Source: an uncultured Flavobacteriaceae bacterium
GTDB lineage: Bacteria > Bacteroidota > Bacteroidia > Flavobacteriales > Flavobacteriaceae
Direction of reading: 5' to 3'
Assembly (NCBI GenBank): GCA_947494325.1
Contig: CANLUS010000003.1
Location: forward strand, 62,001-126,000
DNA: 64,000 nucleotides
The position numbers and the translations under genes are program-made. Shown here in pieces: positions 19,314-27,965 of this stretch (the stretch's first letter is position 1; every line of letters begins with the position of its first letter). The notes below the pieces were generated by a model. The model did no database searches. It saw only the letters and a list, made by a program, of their open reading frames with translations, and was not told the origin of the DNA.

Positions 19314-19895
19314 TTATAAAATACCTTCTAGTCTAATGTGTTGTAAGAGCATAATGGTCTTACCATCTTTAATTTCACCACTTTTGATCATGTCAAGTGC
19401 TTTGTCGATAGTTAGTTCTAAGACGTCAATTTCTTCTTGCTCATGTTCTAAACCACCGCCATCGGTAGTTTTCATGTTTTCTTCATACTCAGCAATGAAA
19501 AAATGTATAATTTCGGTAACCGAACCTGGTGACATATATGACTCGAATACTTTGGTAACATCCGAAATTTTATAACCCGTTTCTTCTTGTGTTTCTTTTT
19601 TAATACAATCTTCTGGATTGTCTTTATCTAAAAGCCCGGCACAAGTTTCAATAAGCATTCCCGTTTCGTTCCCATTAATATAGGTGGGTGCTCTAAATTG
19701 CTTTGTAAGAATGACGTTTTTTGACTGCTTATTATAGAGAAGAATGGTAGCTCCGTTACCCCTATCGTAGGCCTCGCGTTGTTGCGGTTGCCATTCTCCT
19801 TTTTTAGTTAAATATTCGTAATGTACTTTGTTTAAGGTGTACCAATTATCCGAAAGAACTTCTATTGATAGGTTTCTAACCTTTTCATTTTTCAT
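19314..19895 (-). CDS. Nudix hydrolase, NudK-like (GDP-mannose / nucleoside diphosphate sugar pyrophosphatase)
   Basis: A 193-residue cytoplasmic Nudix protein resembling NudK, which hydrolyses nucleotide sugars such as GDP-mannose. The ETCAGLLD stretch, the Nudix helix (KKETQEETGY) and the MSPGSVTEIIHFFIAEY segment are characteristic. The first glutamate of the consensus Gx5Ex7REUxEExGU is an asparagine here (GLLDKDNPED), with a glutamate two residues later; the metal-binding EE pair is intact. It is the last gene of a leftward group with two DUF1080 genes and a TIM-barrel isomerase, spacing 9 bases, so a role in sugar turnover is likely. Confidence 0.85.
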   Translation of the reverse strand: MKNEKVRNLSIEVLSDNWYTLNKVHYEYLTKKGEWQPQQREAYDRGNGATILLYNKQSKNVILTKQFRAPTYINGNETGMLIETCAGLLDKDNPEDCIKKETQEETGYKISDVTKVFESYMSPGSVTEIIHFFIAEYEENMKTTDGGGLEHEQEEIDVLELTIDKALDMIKSGEIKDGKTIMLLQHIRLEGIL

Positions 19896-19904
19896 AAGAT
19901 TGCT

Positions 19905-20660
19905 TTACAGTTCTCTAACCCAAATATTACGATAACTAACGCCACTATTATCATTATGGTCTTGCAATTTTAAAGGTCCTTTTCCATGTGGATTATTTTT
20001 AGGAATGCCAATGTATTCAGTGGTTCCGTAAATGACCACATGATCTTGTATTAAGACTCCATTGTGGAGCACGGTTACTGTAGCTGATTTTGTCTTACGA
20101 CCAATTTGATCAAACTTAGGAGCATGATAAATAATGTCATAAGTTTGCCATTCTCCCGAAGGTTTGGAAGCATTCACCAATGGGATGTGCTGTTTATATA
20201 CAGAACCAGCCTGCCCGTTAGCATATGTTATATTGTCATAATTATCAAGAACCTGAACTTCATAGCGCCCTTGAAAAAAGACACCGCTATTTGCCCTATT
20301 TTGCCCTTTGGCCCTTGGAGTAGCTGGGTTTCTCCATTCGATATGTAATTGGATATCACCAAAGTTTTGCTTTGTTTGAATATCTCCCGACCCATTTTTT
20401 ACGGTCATGCTACCATCCTTATTAAGGATCCATTTTGCAGCCAAAGAATCACGAGCACCTACCCAATTATCTAGATTAGTACCGTCAAAAAGTACAATGG
20501 CATCAGAAGGAGCCGAGTTCATTTTTCCAGTGGTAACTTTAGCAGGAATGGGCTCATGTACCTCGGTTGTTTTCGGTTTTGTATAATCTTTTTCCTGAGC
20601 ATCCACCATACCAACTAGCATGAAAATAAAAGCAATAAACAGTAGGTGTTTTTTTGTCAT
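19905..20660 (-). CDS. DUF1080 protein (3-keto-disaccharide hydrolase family), secreted
   Basis: A 251-residue exported protein with a signal peptide ending near MVDAQ. The family signatures are AIVLFDGTNLDNWVG at the start of the jelly-roll, the middle NSGVFFQGRYEVQVLDN and the end GPLKLQDHNDNSGVSYRNIWVREL. The DUF1080 family (Pfam PF06439) is now linked to cleavage of glycosides whose sugar has first been oxidised at C3. The absence of a lipobox suggests a soluble periplasmic form. It lies two bases from a second, lipoprotein copy and belongs to the same leftward operon as a TIM-barrel isomerase, which fits a 3-keto-sugar pathway. The exact substrate is unknown. Confidence 0.85.
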   Translation of the reverse strand: MTKKHLLFIAFIFMLVGMVDAQEKDYTKPKTTEVHEPIPAKVTTGKMNSAPSDAIVLFDGTNLDNWVGARDSLAAKWILNKDGSMTVKNGSGDIQTKQNFGDIQLHIEWRNPATPRAKGQNRANSGVFFQGRYEVQVLDNYDNITYANGQAGSVYKQHIPLVNASKPSGEWQTYDIIYHAPKFDQIGRKTKSATVTVLHNGVLIQDHVVIYGTTEYIGIPKNNPHGKGPLKLQDHNDNSGVSYRNIWVREL

Positions 20661-20662
20661 AA

Positions 20663-21406
20663 TTATAGCTCTTTAATTTTGATGTTTTTGTACCAAACTT
20701 TGTCAGAATGATCTTGCAAACCTATATGTCCAGTGCGGTACTTGGCAAAACCTTCCCAACCTTTGAATTTAGAATTTTCTACCATCTTGTCCCATGCCTC
20801 TCCATGCACTGGAAACGTTATTACCTCAGTGCCGTTCATGGATACTTTTCCTTCGTTCGTTTCGTGATTGATCTCCAAAACACAAAGGTTCCATTCTCCG
20901 GCTGGCTTTACATGTTCATCAGGACACGCAATCATGTCATATAATGAGCCGGCTTTATGAGTTCCATTAGCAACCTTCGCATCGGCATGCAAAGCATTGT
21001 CAAGTACTTGAATTTCGGCACCTGTTTGGTAGGCTTCTGGAAATTTTTCATCTTCATGAACTCCCCAAAAAATACCACTATTACCTCCTTCAGAAATTTT
21101 CCATTCCAACGATAATATGAAATTGGTAAATTTTTGTTTTGAAATAATGTTCTTACCGCCTTTATCACCAGGAGTAAAAGCCATAGCACCATCTGCGTCG
21201 ATGGTCCATTCTTTATGAATACTATCTGTTAAATAGCCACGCCAATTATCGAAAGAACTACCATCAAATAGGGCAATCCACTCAGCTTCTTTTTGTACAA
21301 TTTCATTCGTATTCTCTTCAGTTTCGTTAGTTGCCGTAGTTGTTTCACCTTTCTTGCATGCACCAAGAATGAGTAGCGAGCATACGACGAAAATTACTTT
21401 TTTCAT
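20663..21406 (-). CDS. DUF1080 lipoprotein (3-keto-disaccharide hydrolase family)
   Basis: A 247-residue lipoprotein (MKKVIFVVCSLLILGAC) of the same jelly-roll family as its downstream neighbour: WIALFDGSSFDNWRG, GGNSGIFWGVHED, GAEIQVLDN and the end GHIGLQDHSDKVWYKNIKIKEL. It should act in the periplasm or on the cell surface on 3-keto-glycosides or 3-keto-disaccharides. It differs from the secreted copy in its mature sequence, so the two are likely to have different substrates. It sits ten bases behind the TIM-barrel gene and two bases before the other DUF1080 gene, in one transcription unit that starts near 22546. Confidence 0.85.
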   Translation of the reverse strand: MKKVIFVVCSLLILGACKKGETTTATNETEENTNEIVQKEAEWIALFDGSSFDNWRGYLTDSIHKEWTIDADGAMAFTPGDKGGKNIISKQKFTNFILSLEWKISEGGNSGIFWGVHEDEKFPEAYQTGAEIQVLDNALHADAKVANGTHKAGSLYDMIACPDEHVKPAGEWNLCVLEINHETNEGKVSMNGTEVITFPVHGEAWDKMVENSKFKGWEGFAKYRTGHIGLQDHSDKVWYKNIKIKEL

Positions 21407-21416
21407 GATTTATGTT

Positions 21417-22469
21417 TTAAATACCTAATATTTTTTTCAATTGCTCTTTGTCTACTTCTGCGCCAGCAAAATCATCAAAAGCTTTTTCAGTTGCTTCAAT
21501 GATATGATTTTGAATAAACTGTGCGCCTTCACGGGCCCCTTGCTCAGGACTTTTGATACAACATTCCCATTCCATTACAGCCCAAAGATCACATCCATAT
21601 TGGGTTAATTTGGAGAAAATAGTTTTAAAGTCAATCTGTCCGTCTCCCGGAGATCGGTACCTTCCAGCTCTATCTCCCCAGTCATTATACCCACCGAATG
21701 CACCTTTTTTACCGGTTGGATTAAATTCAGAATCTTTTACGTGAAACGATTTTATAAACTCATGGTAGTGATCGATATATTCGATATAATCTAATTGCTG
21801 CAGAACAAAATGCGACGGGTCATACAAAATATTGACACGTTTATGATTACCCGTTGCTTTTAAAAATCGTTCAAAAGTATCGCCATCATGGATATCTTCT
21901 CCAGGATGAACTTCATAACAAACATCAACACCTTGTTCATCGAAGTGATTTAAAATTGGTAACCATCTTTTGGCAAGTTCTTCAAATCCCATTTCTACAA
22001 GACCAGGAGGTCTCTGTGGCCAAGGATGCCAAGTATGCCAAAGTAGAGCGCCAGAAAAAGTAGCGTGTACATTCAATCCTAAATGCTTACTTGCAGTCGC
22101 GGCATTTTTTACAGTTTGTACAGCCCATTCAGTACGTGCTTTGGGATTTCCTTTACAATTATCTGGAGCAAAATTATCAAACATTAAATCATAGGCTGGA
22201 TTCACAGCTACTAATTGTCCTTGAAGGTGTGTCGAAAGTTCTGTAATTTCTAATCCGTAAGAATTAATTTTACCCTTGAGTTCATCACAATAAACTTTGC
22301 TTTCAGCAGCAAGATCTAAATCAATCAATCTTGATTCCCAAGTAGGTATTTGAATACCTTTATATCCTAAATCACTTGCCCATTTGCAAAGACCACTTAA
22401 AGAATTGAAAGGTGGTTTGTCATCCATAAATTGCGCCAAAAATACAGCTGGTCCTTTAATAGTTTTCAT
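21417..22469 (-). CDS. TIM-barrel sugar isomerase/epimerase (AP-endonuclease 2-like), cytoplasmic
   Basis: A 350-residue xylose-isomerase-like TIM barrel without a signal peptide, so cytoplasmic. The metal-binding acidic and histidine residues of the fold can be placed in CYEVHPGED, LYDPSHFVLQ, SFHVKDSEF and the C-terminal MEWECC. Such proteins isomerise or epimerise (keto)sugars and are frequent partners of Gfo/Idh dehydrogenases. It is the first gene of the leftward operon with two DUF1080 genes and a Nudix gene. A consensus TATATTTG promoter element lies about 80 bases upstream on the minus strand. Confidence 0.85.
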   Translation of the reverse strand: MKTIKGPAVFLAQFMDDKPPFNSLSGLCKWASDLGYKGIQIPTWESRLIDLDLAAESKVYCDELKGKINSYGLEITELSTHLQGQLVAVNPAYDLMFDNFAPDNCKGNPKARTEWAVQTVKNAATASKHLGLNVHATFSGALLWHTWHPWPQRPPGLVEMGFEELAKRWLPILNHFDEQGVDVCYEVHPGEDIHDGDTFERFLKATGNHKRVNILYDPSHFVLQQLDYIEYIDHYHEFIKSFHVKDSEFNPTGKKGAFGGYNDWGDRAGRYRSPGDGQIDFKTIFSKLTQYGCDLWAVMEWECCIKSPEQGAREGAQFIQNHIIEATEKAFDDFAGAEVDKEQLKKILGI

Positions 22470-22521
22470 ACTATAAAATATTATGTCGTTATGTTTTTAT
22501 TGGTTCTTTTTTAAGAATTTA

Positions 22522-22540
22522 ATCCTATATTTATAGGGAT
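22522..22540. promoter_or_regulatory. Palindromic site in the divergent promoter region
   Basis: The sequence ATCCTATATTTATAGGGAT is an imperfect palindrome. A shorter relative (ATCCTTATGTAGGA, 22559-22572) follows 37 bp on. Both lie between the divergent TIM-barrel and GMC genes, and the minus-strand promoter element lies between them. Binding of an unknown regulator is inference. Confidence 0.4.
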
Positions 22541-22551
22541 AAAATCGCTAT

Positions 22552-22559
22552 CAAATATA
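22552..22559 (-). promoter_or_regulatory. Promoter -7 element for the leftward TIM-barrel/DUF1080 operon
   Basis: On the minus strand this reads TATATTTG, a perfect match to the Bacteroidota -7 consensus TAnnTTTG. A TTTA stands 16 bases upstream as a weak -33. The start of transcription would fall near 22546, leaving a leader of about 75 bases before the ATG at 22469. Confidence 0.55.
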
Positions 22560-22613
22560 TCCTTATGTAGGACTCTAAAGATAGAAATAAGAATAGAATT
22601 AAAAAAATATATC

Positions 22614-24317
22614 ATGGGTCAAGAAATAGAATATGACGCAATCGTTGTAGGTACAGGAATAAGCGGAGGTTGGGCCGCAAAAGAGCTTTGTGAGAAAGGA
22701 TTAAAAACTCTTGTATTAGAACGAGGACCAATGGTAGAGCATTTAAAGGATTATAAAACCATGAATGATGACCCTTGGGATTATCCTTTACGGGGTGAGT
22801 TGTCAAAAGACGATTTAGACAAGTATCATATACAGAAGCGACTGGGATGGGCACCAAAAGAGGATTGCAAACATTTTTTTGTCAACGACCTAGAGCATCC
22901 CTATGTAGAAACAAAGCGTTTTGATTGGATCCGTGGCTATCAAGTAGGAGGGCGGTCGTTGACTTGGGGGCGACAAAGTTATCGCTGGAGTGATCTTGAT
23001 TTTGAAGCTAATAAAAAAGAAAATATCGGGATAGATTGGCCATTAAGATATAAGGATATCGCACCTTGGTACGACCAGGTTGAAGAATATATTGGCGTGA
23101 GTGGAGAATCTTTAGGGTTAAAACAATTACCTGATGGGAAATTTTTGCCGCCAATGGAATTACATTGTCCCGAAGAAGACTTGAAGAAAGCTATGGCCGA
23201 AAAATTTGAGGATGAACGCGTTTTAACAATAGGAAGAGTAGCTCATTTAACAGGAAACACTTCCGACAAGGAAGGAAGAGGACCATGTCAATATAGAAAT
23301 AGGTGTTGGAGAGGTTGCCCTTACGGAGCTTATTTTAGCAGTAATGCGTCGACCCTGCCTGCCGCTGAACGAACAGGAAATATGACCTTGAGACCAAATT
23401 CTATTGTTCATGAAGTTGTGTATGATGACGCAATGAAAAAGGCGACCGGAGTGCGTGTCATTGATGCTCAAACGAAAGAAAAATTAACTTTTAAAGGAAA
23501 GATCGTTTTCTTATGTGCTTCGGCAATGGCGTCAGTAGGGATTTTATTACAATCTAAGTCTGATCGTTTTCCAAATGGTTTAGGTAACGATTCAGATGCT
23601 TTAGGTCGCGGTATTATGGACCATCATTATAAGCTAGGTGCCTATGCAAAAGTAGAGGGGCATTTAGAAAGTTACACCAAAGGGAGAAGACCTAATGGTT
23701 TTTATATTCCTCGCTTTGTAAATTTAGATGAAAAGACGAAAAAAGATGGATATGTACGAGGTTTTGGTTATCAAGGAGGTGCGAGCCGTGAAGATTGGTC
23801 TGAATCGATTGCGGAAATGGGATATGGGGAAGAACTCCAACGAGAAATTCTAAAACCAGGTGGGTGGCAAATAGGTGTTACGGGATTTGGAGAGTTTTTA
23901 CCGTATGACGATAATAGAGTAACCTTGAGTCCCGACAAAAAAGATCAATGGGGTTTACCGCAACTGGCGTTTGATGTCGAACTCAAAGAGAATGAATATA
24001 ACATGCGTGCAGATATTAAAAAAGAAATTGTTGCGATGTTTGAAGCAGCAGGATTCAAAAACGTGCAAGCTTATGAAGAGACACATGGCCCTGGATTAGG
24101 TATTCATGAAATGGGTGGCGCAAGAATGGGATCAGATCCTAAAACCTCTGTCGTAAATAAAAATAATCAAATACACGCAGTGCCGAATGTTTATGTAACC
24201 GATGGAGCTTTTATGTCATCTTCAAGTTGTGTGAACCCTTCTCTGACGTATATGGCTTTTACTGCCAGAGCAGCAAATCATGCCGCAACAGAATTTAAAA
24301 AAGGCAAGTTTTCTTAA
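22614..24317 (+). CDS. GMC-family flavoprotein dehydrogenase (probable glucoside 3-dehydrogenase catalytic subunit), copy 1
   Basis: A 567-residue FAD enzyme. The N-terminal VGTGISGGWAAKEL is the dinucleotide-binding motif. GIHEMGGARMG and NPSLTYMAFTARA near the C-terminus carry the catalytic histidine and asparagine of the pyranose-oxidase/gluconate-dehydrogenase branch. Cys225, Cys231 and Cys235 (CQYRNRCWRGC, C-x5-C-x3-C) match the cysteine spacing that binds a [3Fe-4S] cluster in cytochrome-linked FAD glucose dehydrogenase. Expected reaction: oxidation of a sugar C3-OH to a 3-keto sugar, with electrons to a cytochrome. It has no signal peptide and no subunit-3 gene next to it, unlike copy 2 at 29208. 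It stands alone between two leftward operons and shares a terminator with the convergent Gfo/Idh gene. Confidence 0.85.
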   Translation: MGQEIEYDAIVVGTGISGGWAAKELCEKGLKTLVLERGPMVEHLKDYKTMNDDPWDYPLRGELSKDDLDKYHIQKRLGWAPKEDCKHFFVNDLEHPYVETKRFDWIRGYQVGGRSLTWGRQSYRWSDLDFEANKKENIGIDWPLRYKDIAPWYDQVEEYIGVSGESLGLKQLPDGKFLPPMELHCPEEDLKKAMAEKFEDERVLTIGRVAHLTGNTSDKEGRGPCQYRNRCWRGCPYGAYFSSNASTLPAAERTGNMTLRPNSIVHEVVYDDAMKKATGVRVIDAQTKEKLTFKGKIVFLCASAMASVGILLQSKSDRFPNGLGNDSDALGRGIMDHHYKLGAYAKVEGHLESYTKGRRPNGFYIPRFVNLDEKTKKDGYVRGFGYQGGASREDWSESIAEMGYGEELQREILKPGGWQIGVTGFGEFLPYDDNRVTLSPDKKDQWGLPQLAFDVELKENEYNMRADIKKEIVAMFEAAGFKNVQAYEETHGPGLGIHEMGGARMGSDPKTSVVNKNNQIHAVPNVYVTDGAFMSSSSCVNPSLTYMAFTARAANHAATEFKKGKFS

Positions 24318-24336
24318 GATAAAACTTGCCTTTTTT
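24301..24336 (+). terminator. Terminator between the convergent GMC and Gfo/Idh genes
   Basis: A 12-bp stem (AAGGCAAGTTTT with AAAACTTGCCTT) and a loop of about 8 bases are followed by TTTT. The hairpin begins inside the last codons of the GMC gene. The left arm is also preceded by A residues, so it can work for transcripts from both directions. Confidence 0.85.
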
Positions 24337-24355
24337 ATTTTGATTTGATCGTTTG

Positions 24356-25492
24356 TTAATCTAGTTGTACCCAGGTATTGCCAGATTTATGAGAAGCGAC
24401 CGTGCTCTCTATAAAATTAAGTCCTCTAACGCCATCCACAATTGTTGGAAATTCACCATCGTTATATTCTTCTCCTCGAATAGCCCGCGCAACACCTAAG
24501 TAAATATTTGCCATCGAATCAAAAATACCTTCAGGGTGTCCTGCAGGTAGCTTGGTACCATCTAACGATAATTTTGAATTATAAGCATGTCCTGGTTTAT
24601 AAACTTGAGTCGGTTCAGTATCGCTCATTTTATATAAGAAGTTAGGTCGTTCCTGCTCCCATCTAAATGATCCTTTTTCTCCATAAATGGCAATCGCCAA
24701 ACCATTTTCTTCACCTGTGGCAACTTGACTCGCGCGAATGACTCCTTTTACATGGTCACTCATTCTAATCAATGTAGTTCCGTCAACATCCATTTTATTA
24801 TCTTCATATAGATAATTAAAATCACATAAAATAGATTTAATTTGAAGTCCTGTGGTATATTCAACTAAATTAAAGGCGTGTACACCGATATCACCAATAC
24901 ATGAGCTAATTCCAGCTTTGGCTGGGTCTAATCTCCAAACGGTTGAGCGTTTTTCTTTATCATGAATGATTTCATTAATCCAACCTTGATAATAACGAGC
25001 ATCTACTTTATGGATTTTTCCAAGCTCTCCTGCTTTGATCATCTCTCGCATTTGGCGTACCATAGGGTATCCCGTATAGGTATGTGTTAAGGCGAAAACG
25101 GTACCTGCCTTTTGATGGGCTTCTTGTAAAATTTTAGCCTCGTCTAACGTCGTTGTCATGGGTTTTTCACAAATGACATGAAAACCATTGTCCAACAATT
25201 TTTTAGCCATTGGAAAGTGTAAGAAATTTGGTGTTAAAATAGCACAAACCTCAATGCGCTCTTCCTTTGGAAGTTTCATTTCCTCTTCAATAAAAGTGTC
25301 AAAATCTTTATACACTCTATTCGTTGGAATATCAATTTCTTTTGCAAAGGCTAAATTCTGTTCAAAATCTGGATTGAAAACAGCGCCTGTAATTTGATAA
25401 TTGTCATTAATGTGTGATGCTACACGATGAAGTACTCCTATCAGTGAGTCTCCACCTCCGCCTAAAATTCCAAGTTTAATTTTTTTTGGCAT
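24356..25492 (-). CDS. Gfo/Idh/MocA-family oxidoreductase, cytoplasmic
   Basis: A 378-residue NAD(P)-dependent sugar dehydrogenase. The N-terminal LGILGGGGDSLIG is the Rossmann turn, VICEKPMTT holds the family EKP lysine, and GDIGVHAFNLVEY carries the catalytic aspartate/histidine. No signal peptide is present, so it works in the cytoplasm, probably reducing or oxidising a 3-keto sugar delivered by the MFS permeases encoded directly upstream in the same operon. It is the last gene of the leftward group running from 28961. Confidence 0.9.
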   Translation of the reverse strand: MPKKIKLGILGGGGDSLIGVLHRVASHINDNYQITGAVFNPDFEQNLAFAKEIDIPTNRVYKDFDTFIEEEMKLPKEERIEVCAILTPNFLHFPMAKKLLDNGFHVICEKPMTTTLDEAKILQEAHQKAGTVFALTHTYTGYPMVRQMREMIKAGELGKIHKVDARYYQGWINEIIHDKEKRSTVWRLDPAKAGISSCIGDIGVHAFNLVEYTTGLQIKSILCDFNYLYEDNKMDVDGTTLIRMSDHVKGVIRASQVATGEENGLAIAIYGEKGSFRWEQERPNFLYKMSDTEPTQVYKPGHAYNSKLSLDGTKLPAGHPEGIFDSMANIYLGVARAIRGEEYNDGEFPTIVDGVRGLNFIESTVASHKSGNTWVQLD

Positions 25493-25504
25493 ATTATAAT
25501 TTTT

Positions 25505-26674
25505 CTAAGTTGTCGTTTTGTTTCTTTTTTTCATATAGACATACAATCCTATGAAGGCAAAAATGAGTATTGCTGGAAGAATTGACATCGTTCTTAAAGC
25601 TTCTATAGTACCGCCATCATCCATGAGTCTACCCATAATCGGCAATACGATTGACACAGAAAACATACCTGCTCCGCCCATCACTGAAAGTCCGAGTGCT
25701 CCCGTTTCTGGTAAATATTCGGCAACAAAGCCTAACATCGTAGGCCAGAAAAAAGTAATACCTACTGCGAACACACCCGCTGCCGCAAACGTCATTGCGC
25801 CGCTCGTTATGGTCATGAGCCACAATCCGATAAAGGTAAAAATCGCCGAAAATAACAACATTCCTGAAGGCTGTAATCTATGGATTACTTTTCCTGCGAA
25901 AGCTCTTCCAAAGGCCATGATTCCATTTATAAATACCAGTACCAACAAAGGAACTGTTCCTGATTCTTTCAATAGAGATTCTATACGTTGTGTTGTGCCT
26001 AATTCTGAAGCGGCCGTTAGAAGCATACAGAAAACCATAAAAATAAATAGAGGTTTTCCTAAACTTGACCACATTTTACTACTACTCACGCCCATTTGAA
26101 CTCGTTCTGTCACTGGAAATTTTTGCCCAAAAAATAGGAACGCATAAATAATTAACGGAATGAATAATAGTGCAACCATTATTTGCCAACTGAGTCCGGC
26201 AACATCCATCACCAGCCATCCTAGGATACCCCCAATCGCAATTCCTCCGGGAAACCACACATGAAATCGATTCAACATTTTGGTTTTATTTTCAGGATAC
26301 ATCGATGCGATCATTGGGTTTAGCGCGGCTTCTACTAATCCATTACCGATTCCAACAAAAAGTGTTGCTGTAAACAGTGATGTCATATCTTTGGCCATGA
26401 TGGTCCAAACAATTCCAATGGCATGCATAATAAATGCTGCCCAGGTAATTTTTTTTATGCCTAATGTATCTACTAATGGACCTCCGATAATCATCGCAAT
26501 CGTAAAGCCATAAAATGCAGGTCCAAATGCATATCCAATTTGTTCTAGCGTCAATCCAACACCTTCAGGGCCGAAAACGGTCTCAAGTCTGGCTCGTATG
26601 GCAAAAGTCATTGAAGTTACCAGCAACGCCATACACGAGGCGATAAAAAGTCGGTTTTTGTTTATGTTCTCCAT
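25505..26674 (-). CDS. MFS transporter
   Basis: A 389-residue, roughly 12-helix major facilitator. The start RLFIASCMALLVTSMTFAIRA, the GGPLVDTLGIKK loop (the position of MFS motif A) and the FHVWFPGGIAIGGILG segment after helix 5 resemble the fucose/sugar permease branch. It lies 12 bases before the Gfo/Idh gene in reading direction, which suggests it imports the substrate of that enzyme. The exact sugar cannot be read from the sequence. Confidence 0.8.
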   Translation of the reverse strand: MENINKNRLFIASCMALLVTSMTFAIRARLETVFGPEGVGLTLEQIGYAFGPAFYGFTIAMIIGGPLVDTLGIKKITWAAFIMHAIGIVWTIMAKDMTSLFTATLFVGIGNGLVEAALNPMIASMYPENKTKMLNRFHVWFPGGIAIGGILGWLVMDVAGLSWQIMVALLFIPLIIYAFLFFGQKFPVTERVQMGVSSSKMWSSLGKPLFIFMVFCMLLTAASELGTTQRIESLLKESGTVPLLVLVFINGIMAFGRAFAGKVIHRLQPSGMLLFSAIFTFIGLWLMTITSGAMTFAAAGVFAVGITFFWPTMLGFVAEYLPETGALGLSVMGGAGMFSVSIVLPIMGRLMDDGGTIEALRTMSILPAILIFAFIGLYVYMKKRNKTTT

Positions 26675-26717
26675 AAGTAAATTTTAATTGGTTAGGGTTC
26701 TATTAATTACAATATTT

Positions 26718-27947
26718 TTATGTTTTATATGTTACTTTTTCATTTTTAAATACAAGCGCAAAAAGCAAGAAAACGACACCGGCAAAAATGGCTGGGAAAA
26801 TCCAAATATCTTGCCAGCTGTGCAGACCTTCTTCAACTAAATTTTTGTCCACTATTTGACCAGCCACCCAAAATCCTATGAGCATACCGACGCCATAAGT
26901 CGCTAAGGTTATCAAGCCTTGAGCAGCACTTTTTACTTTCTCACCTGCTTTTGAATCGGTATAAATTTGTCCTGAAACAAAGAAAAAATCATAGCAAATT
27001 CCATGCAGCGCAATACCCACTACAAGCATAAAAAATAAATCGCCTCCATTCCCGTAGGCGAACAAAAGATATCTAATACCCCATGCTAACATCCCTACTA
27101 AAATTGTCTTTTTAAAGCCATACTTTTTGAAGAAAAATGGCAATAACAGCATAAAAAGCACTTCAGACATTTGACCTACCGAAGCCCATGCCGTCGAATT
27201 TTCAACCTTGTACTCGGTTAAAAACGGACTAATATTCTGATAATAGAAAGCCAACGGAATACAAATCAATACTGACGATAAAAAGAAAATTAAAAAATTT
27301 CTGTCTTTCAATAATTTCAAGGCATCAAGGCCTAAGATATCAGACAAACCTACTTTTTCACCTTTAGCAACACTTGGAGGCGTTTTCGGTAAGGTAAAAC
27401 TAAATACTCCGAGAATAGCAGAAGCAATTGCTACCATTAAAAACGTATTTGATAGCATCCCGTTTCCTATATTTTCAATAGAATCCCATTTAAAAACAAA
27501 ACTAATAATGAGCCCGGCAAGTATCCAACCAATCGTTCCAAATACCCGTACAAAGGGAAACTGTTTTGCAGGATCATTCATTTGGTTAAACGAAACAGAA
27601 TTTACCAACGCAAGCGTAGGCATGTAGGCAATCATATATCCTAAAACATAAGGATAGAACACACTAAATTCCGTCGTTTGAGACATTAAATACATTAGAA
27701 CGGCCCCTACTAAATGTAGAATACCCAGGATTTTTTCGGCATTAAAAAAGCGATCTGCAATCAATCCAATAATGAACGGTGCAATAATAGCACCCCAAGA
27801 TTGTGTAGAGTAGGCCATGGCTGTTTCTGCTCCGCTAGCACCTAAGTTGTTGCCTAGAAAAGACCCCATAGTCACGAACCAACCTCCCCAAATAAAGAAT
27901 TCAAGGAACATCATAAATGAAAGTTGAAACTGTGTTGATTTTTTCAT
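26718..27947 (-). CDS. Nucleoside:H+ symporter-family MFS permease
   Basis: A 409-residue permease resembling the NupG/XapB nucleoside:proton symporter family. FFIWGGWFVTMGSFLG at the N-terminus and the PFIIGLIADRFFNAEKILG loop are typical. In Bacteroidota this family often accompanies sugar-phosphate-isomerase and Gfo/Idh genes, so it may carry a sugar derivative or glycoside rather than a nucleoside. It is the second gene of a four-gene leftward operon, 18 bases behind the TIM-barrel lipoprotein gene. Confidence 0.85.
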   Translation of the reverse strand: MKKSTQFQLSFMMFLEFFIWGGWFVTMGSFLGNNLGASGAETAMAYSTQSWGAIIAPFIIGLIADRFFNAEKILGILHLVGAVLMYLMSQTTEFSVFYPYVLGYMIAYMPTLALVNSVSFNQMNDPAKQFPFVRVFGTIGWILAGLIISFVFKWDSIENIGNGMLSNTFLMVAIASAILGVFSFTLPKTPPSVAKGEKVGLSDILGLDALKLLKDRNFLIFFLSSVLICIPLAFYYQNISPFLTEYKVENSTAWASVGQMSEVLFMLLLPFFFKKYGFKKTILVGMLAWGIRYLLFAYGNGGDLFFMLVVGIALHGICYDFFFVSGQIYTDSKAGEKVKSAAQGLITLATYGVGMLIGFWVAGQIVDKNLVEEGLHSWQDIWIFPAIFAGVVFLLFALVFKNEKVTYKT

Positions 27948-27965
27948 CGCTTTAATTTATTCGGG

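Noticed and set aside
25551-26099. A 182-residue frame antisense to the MFS transporter at 25505
   Set aside because: It is the complement of hydrophobic permease codons, with no independent start signals or protein features.
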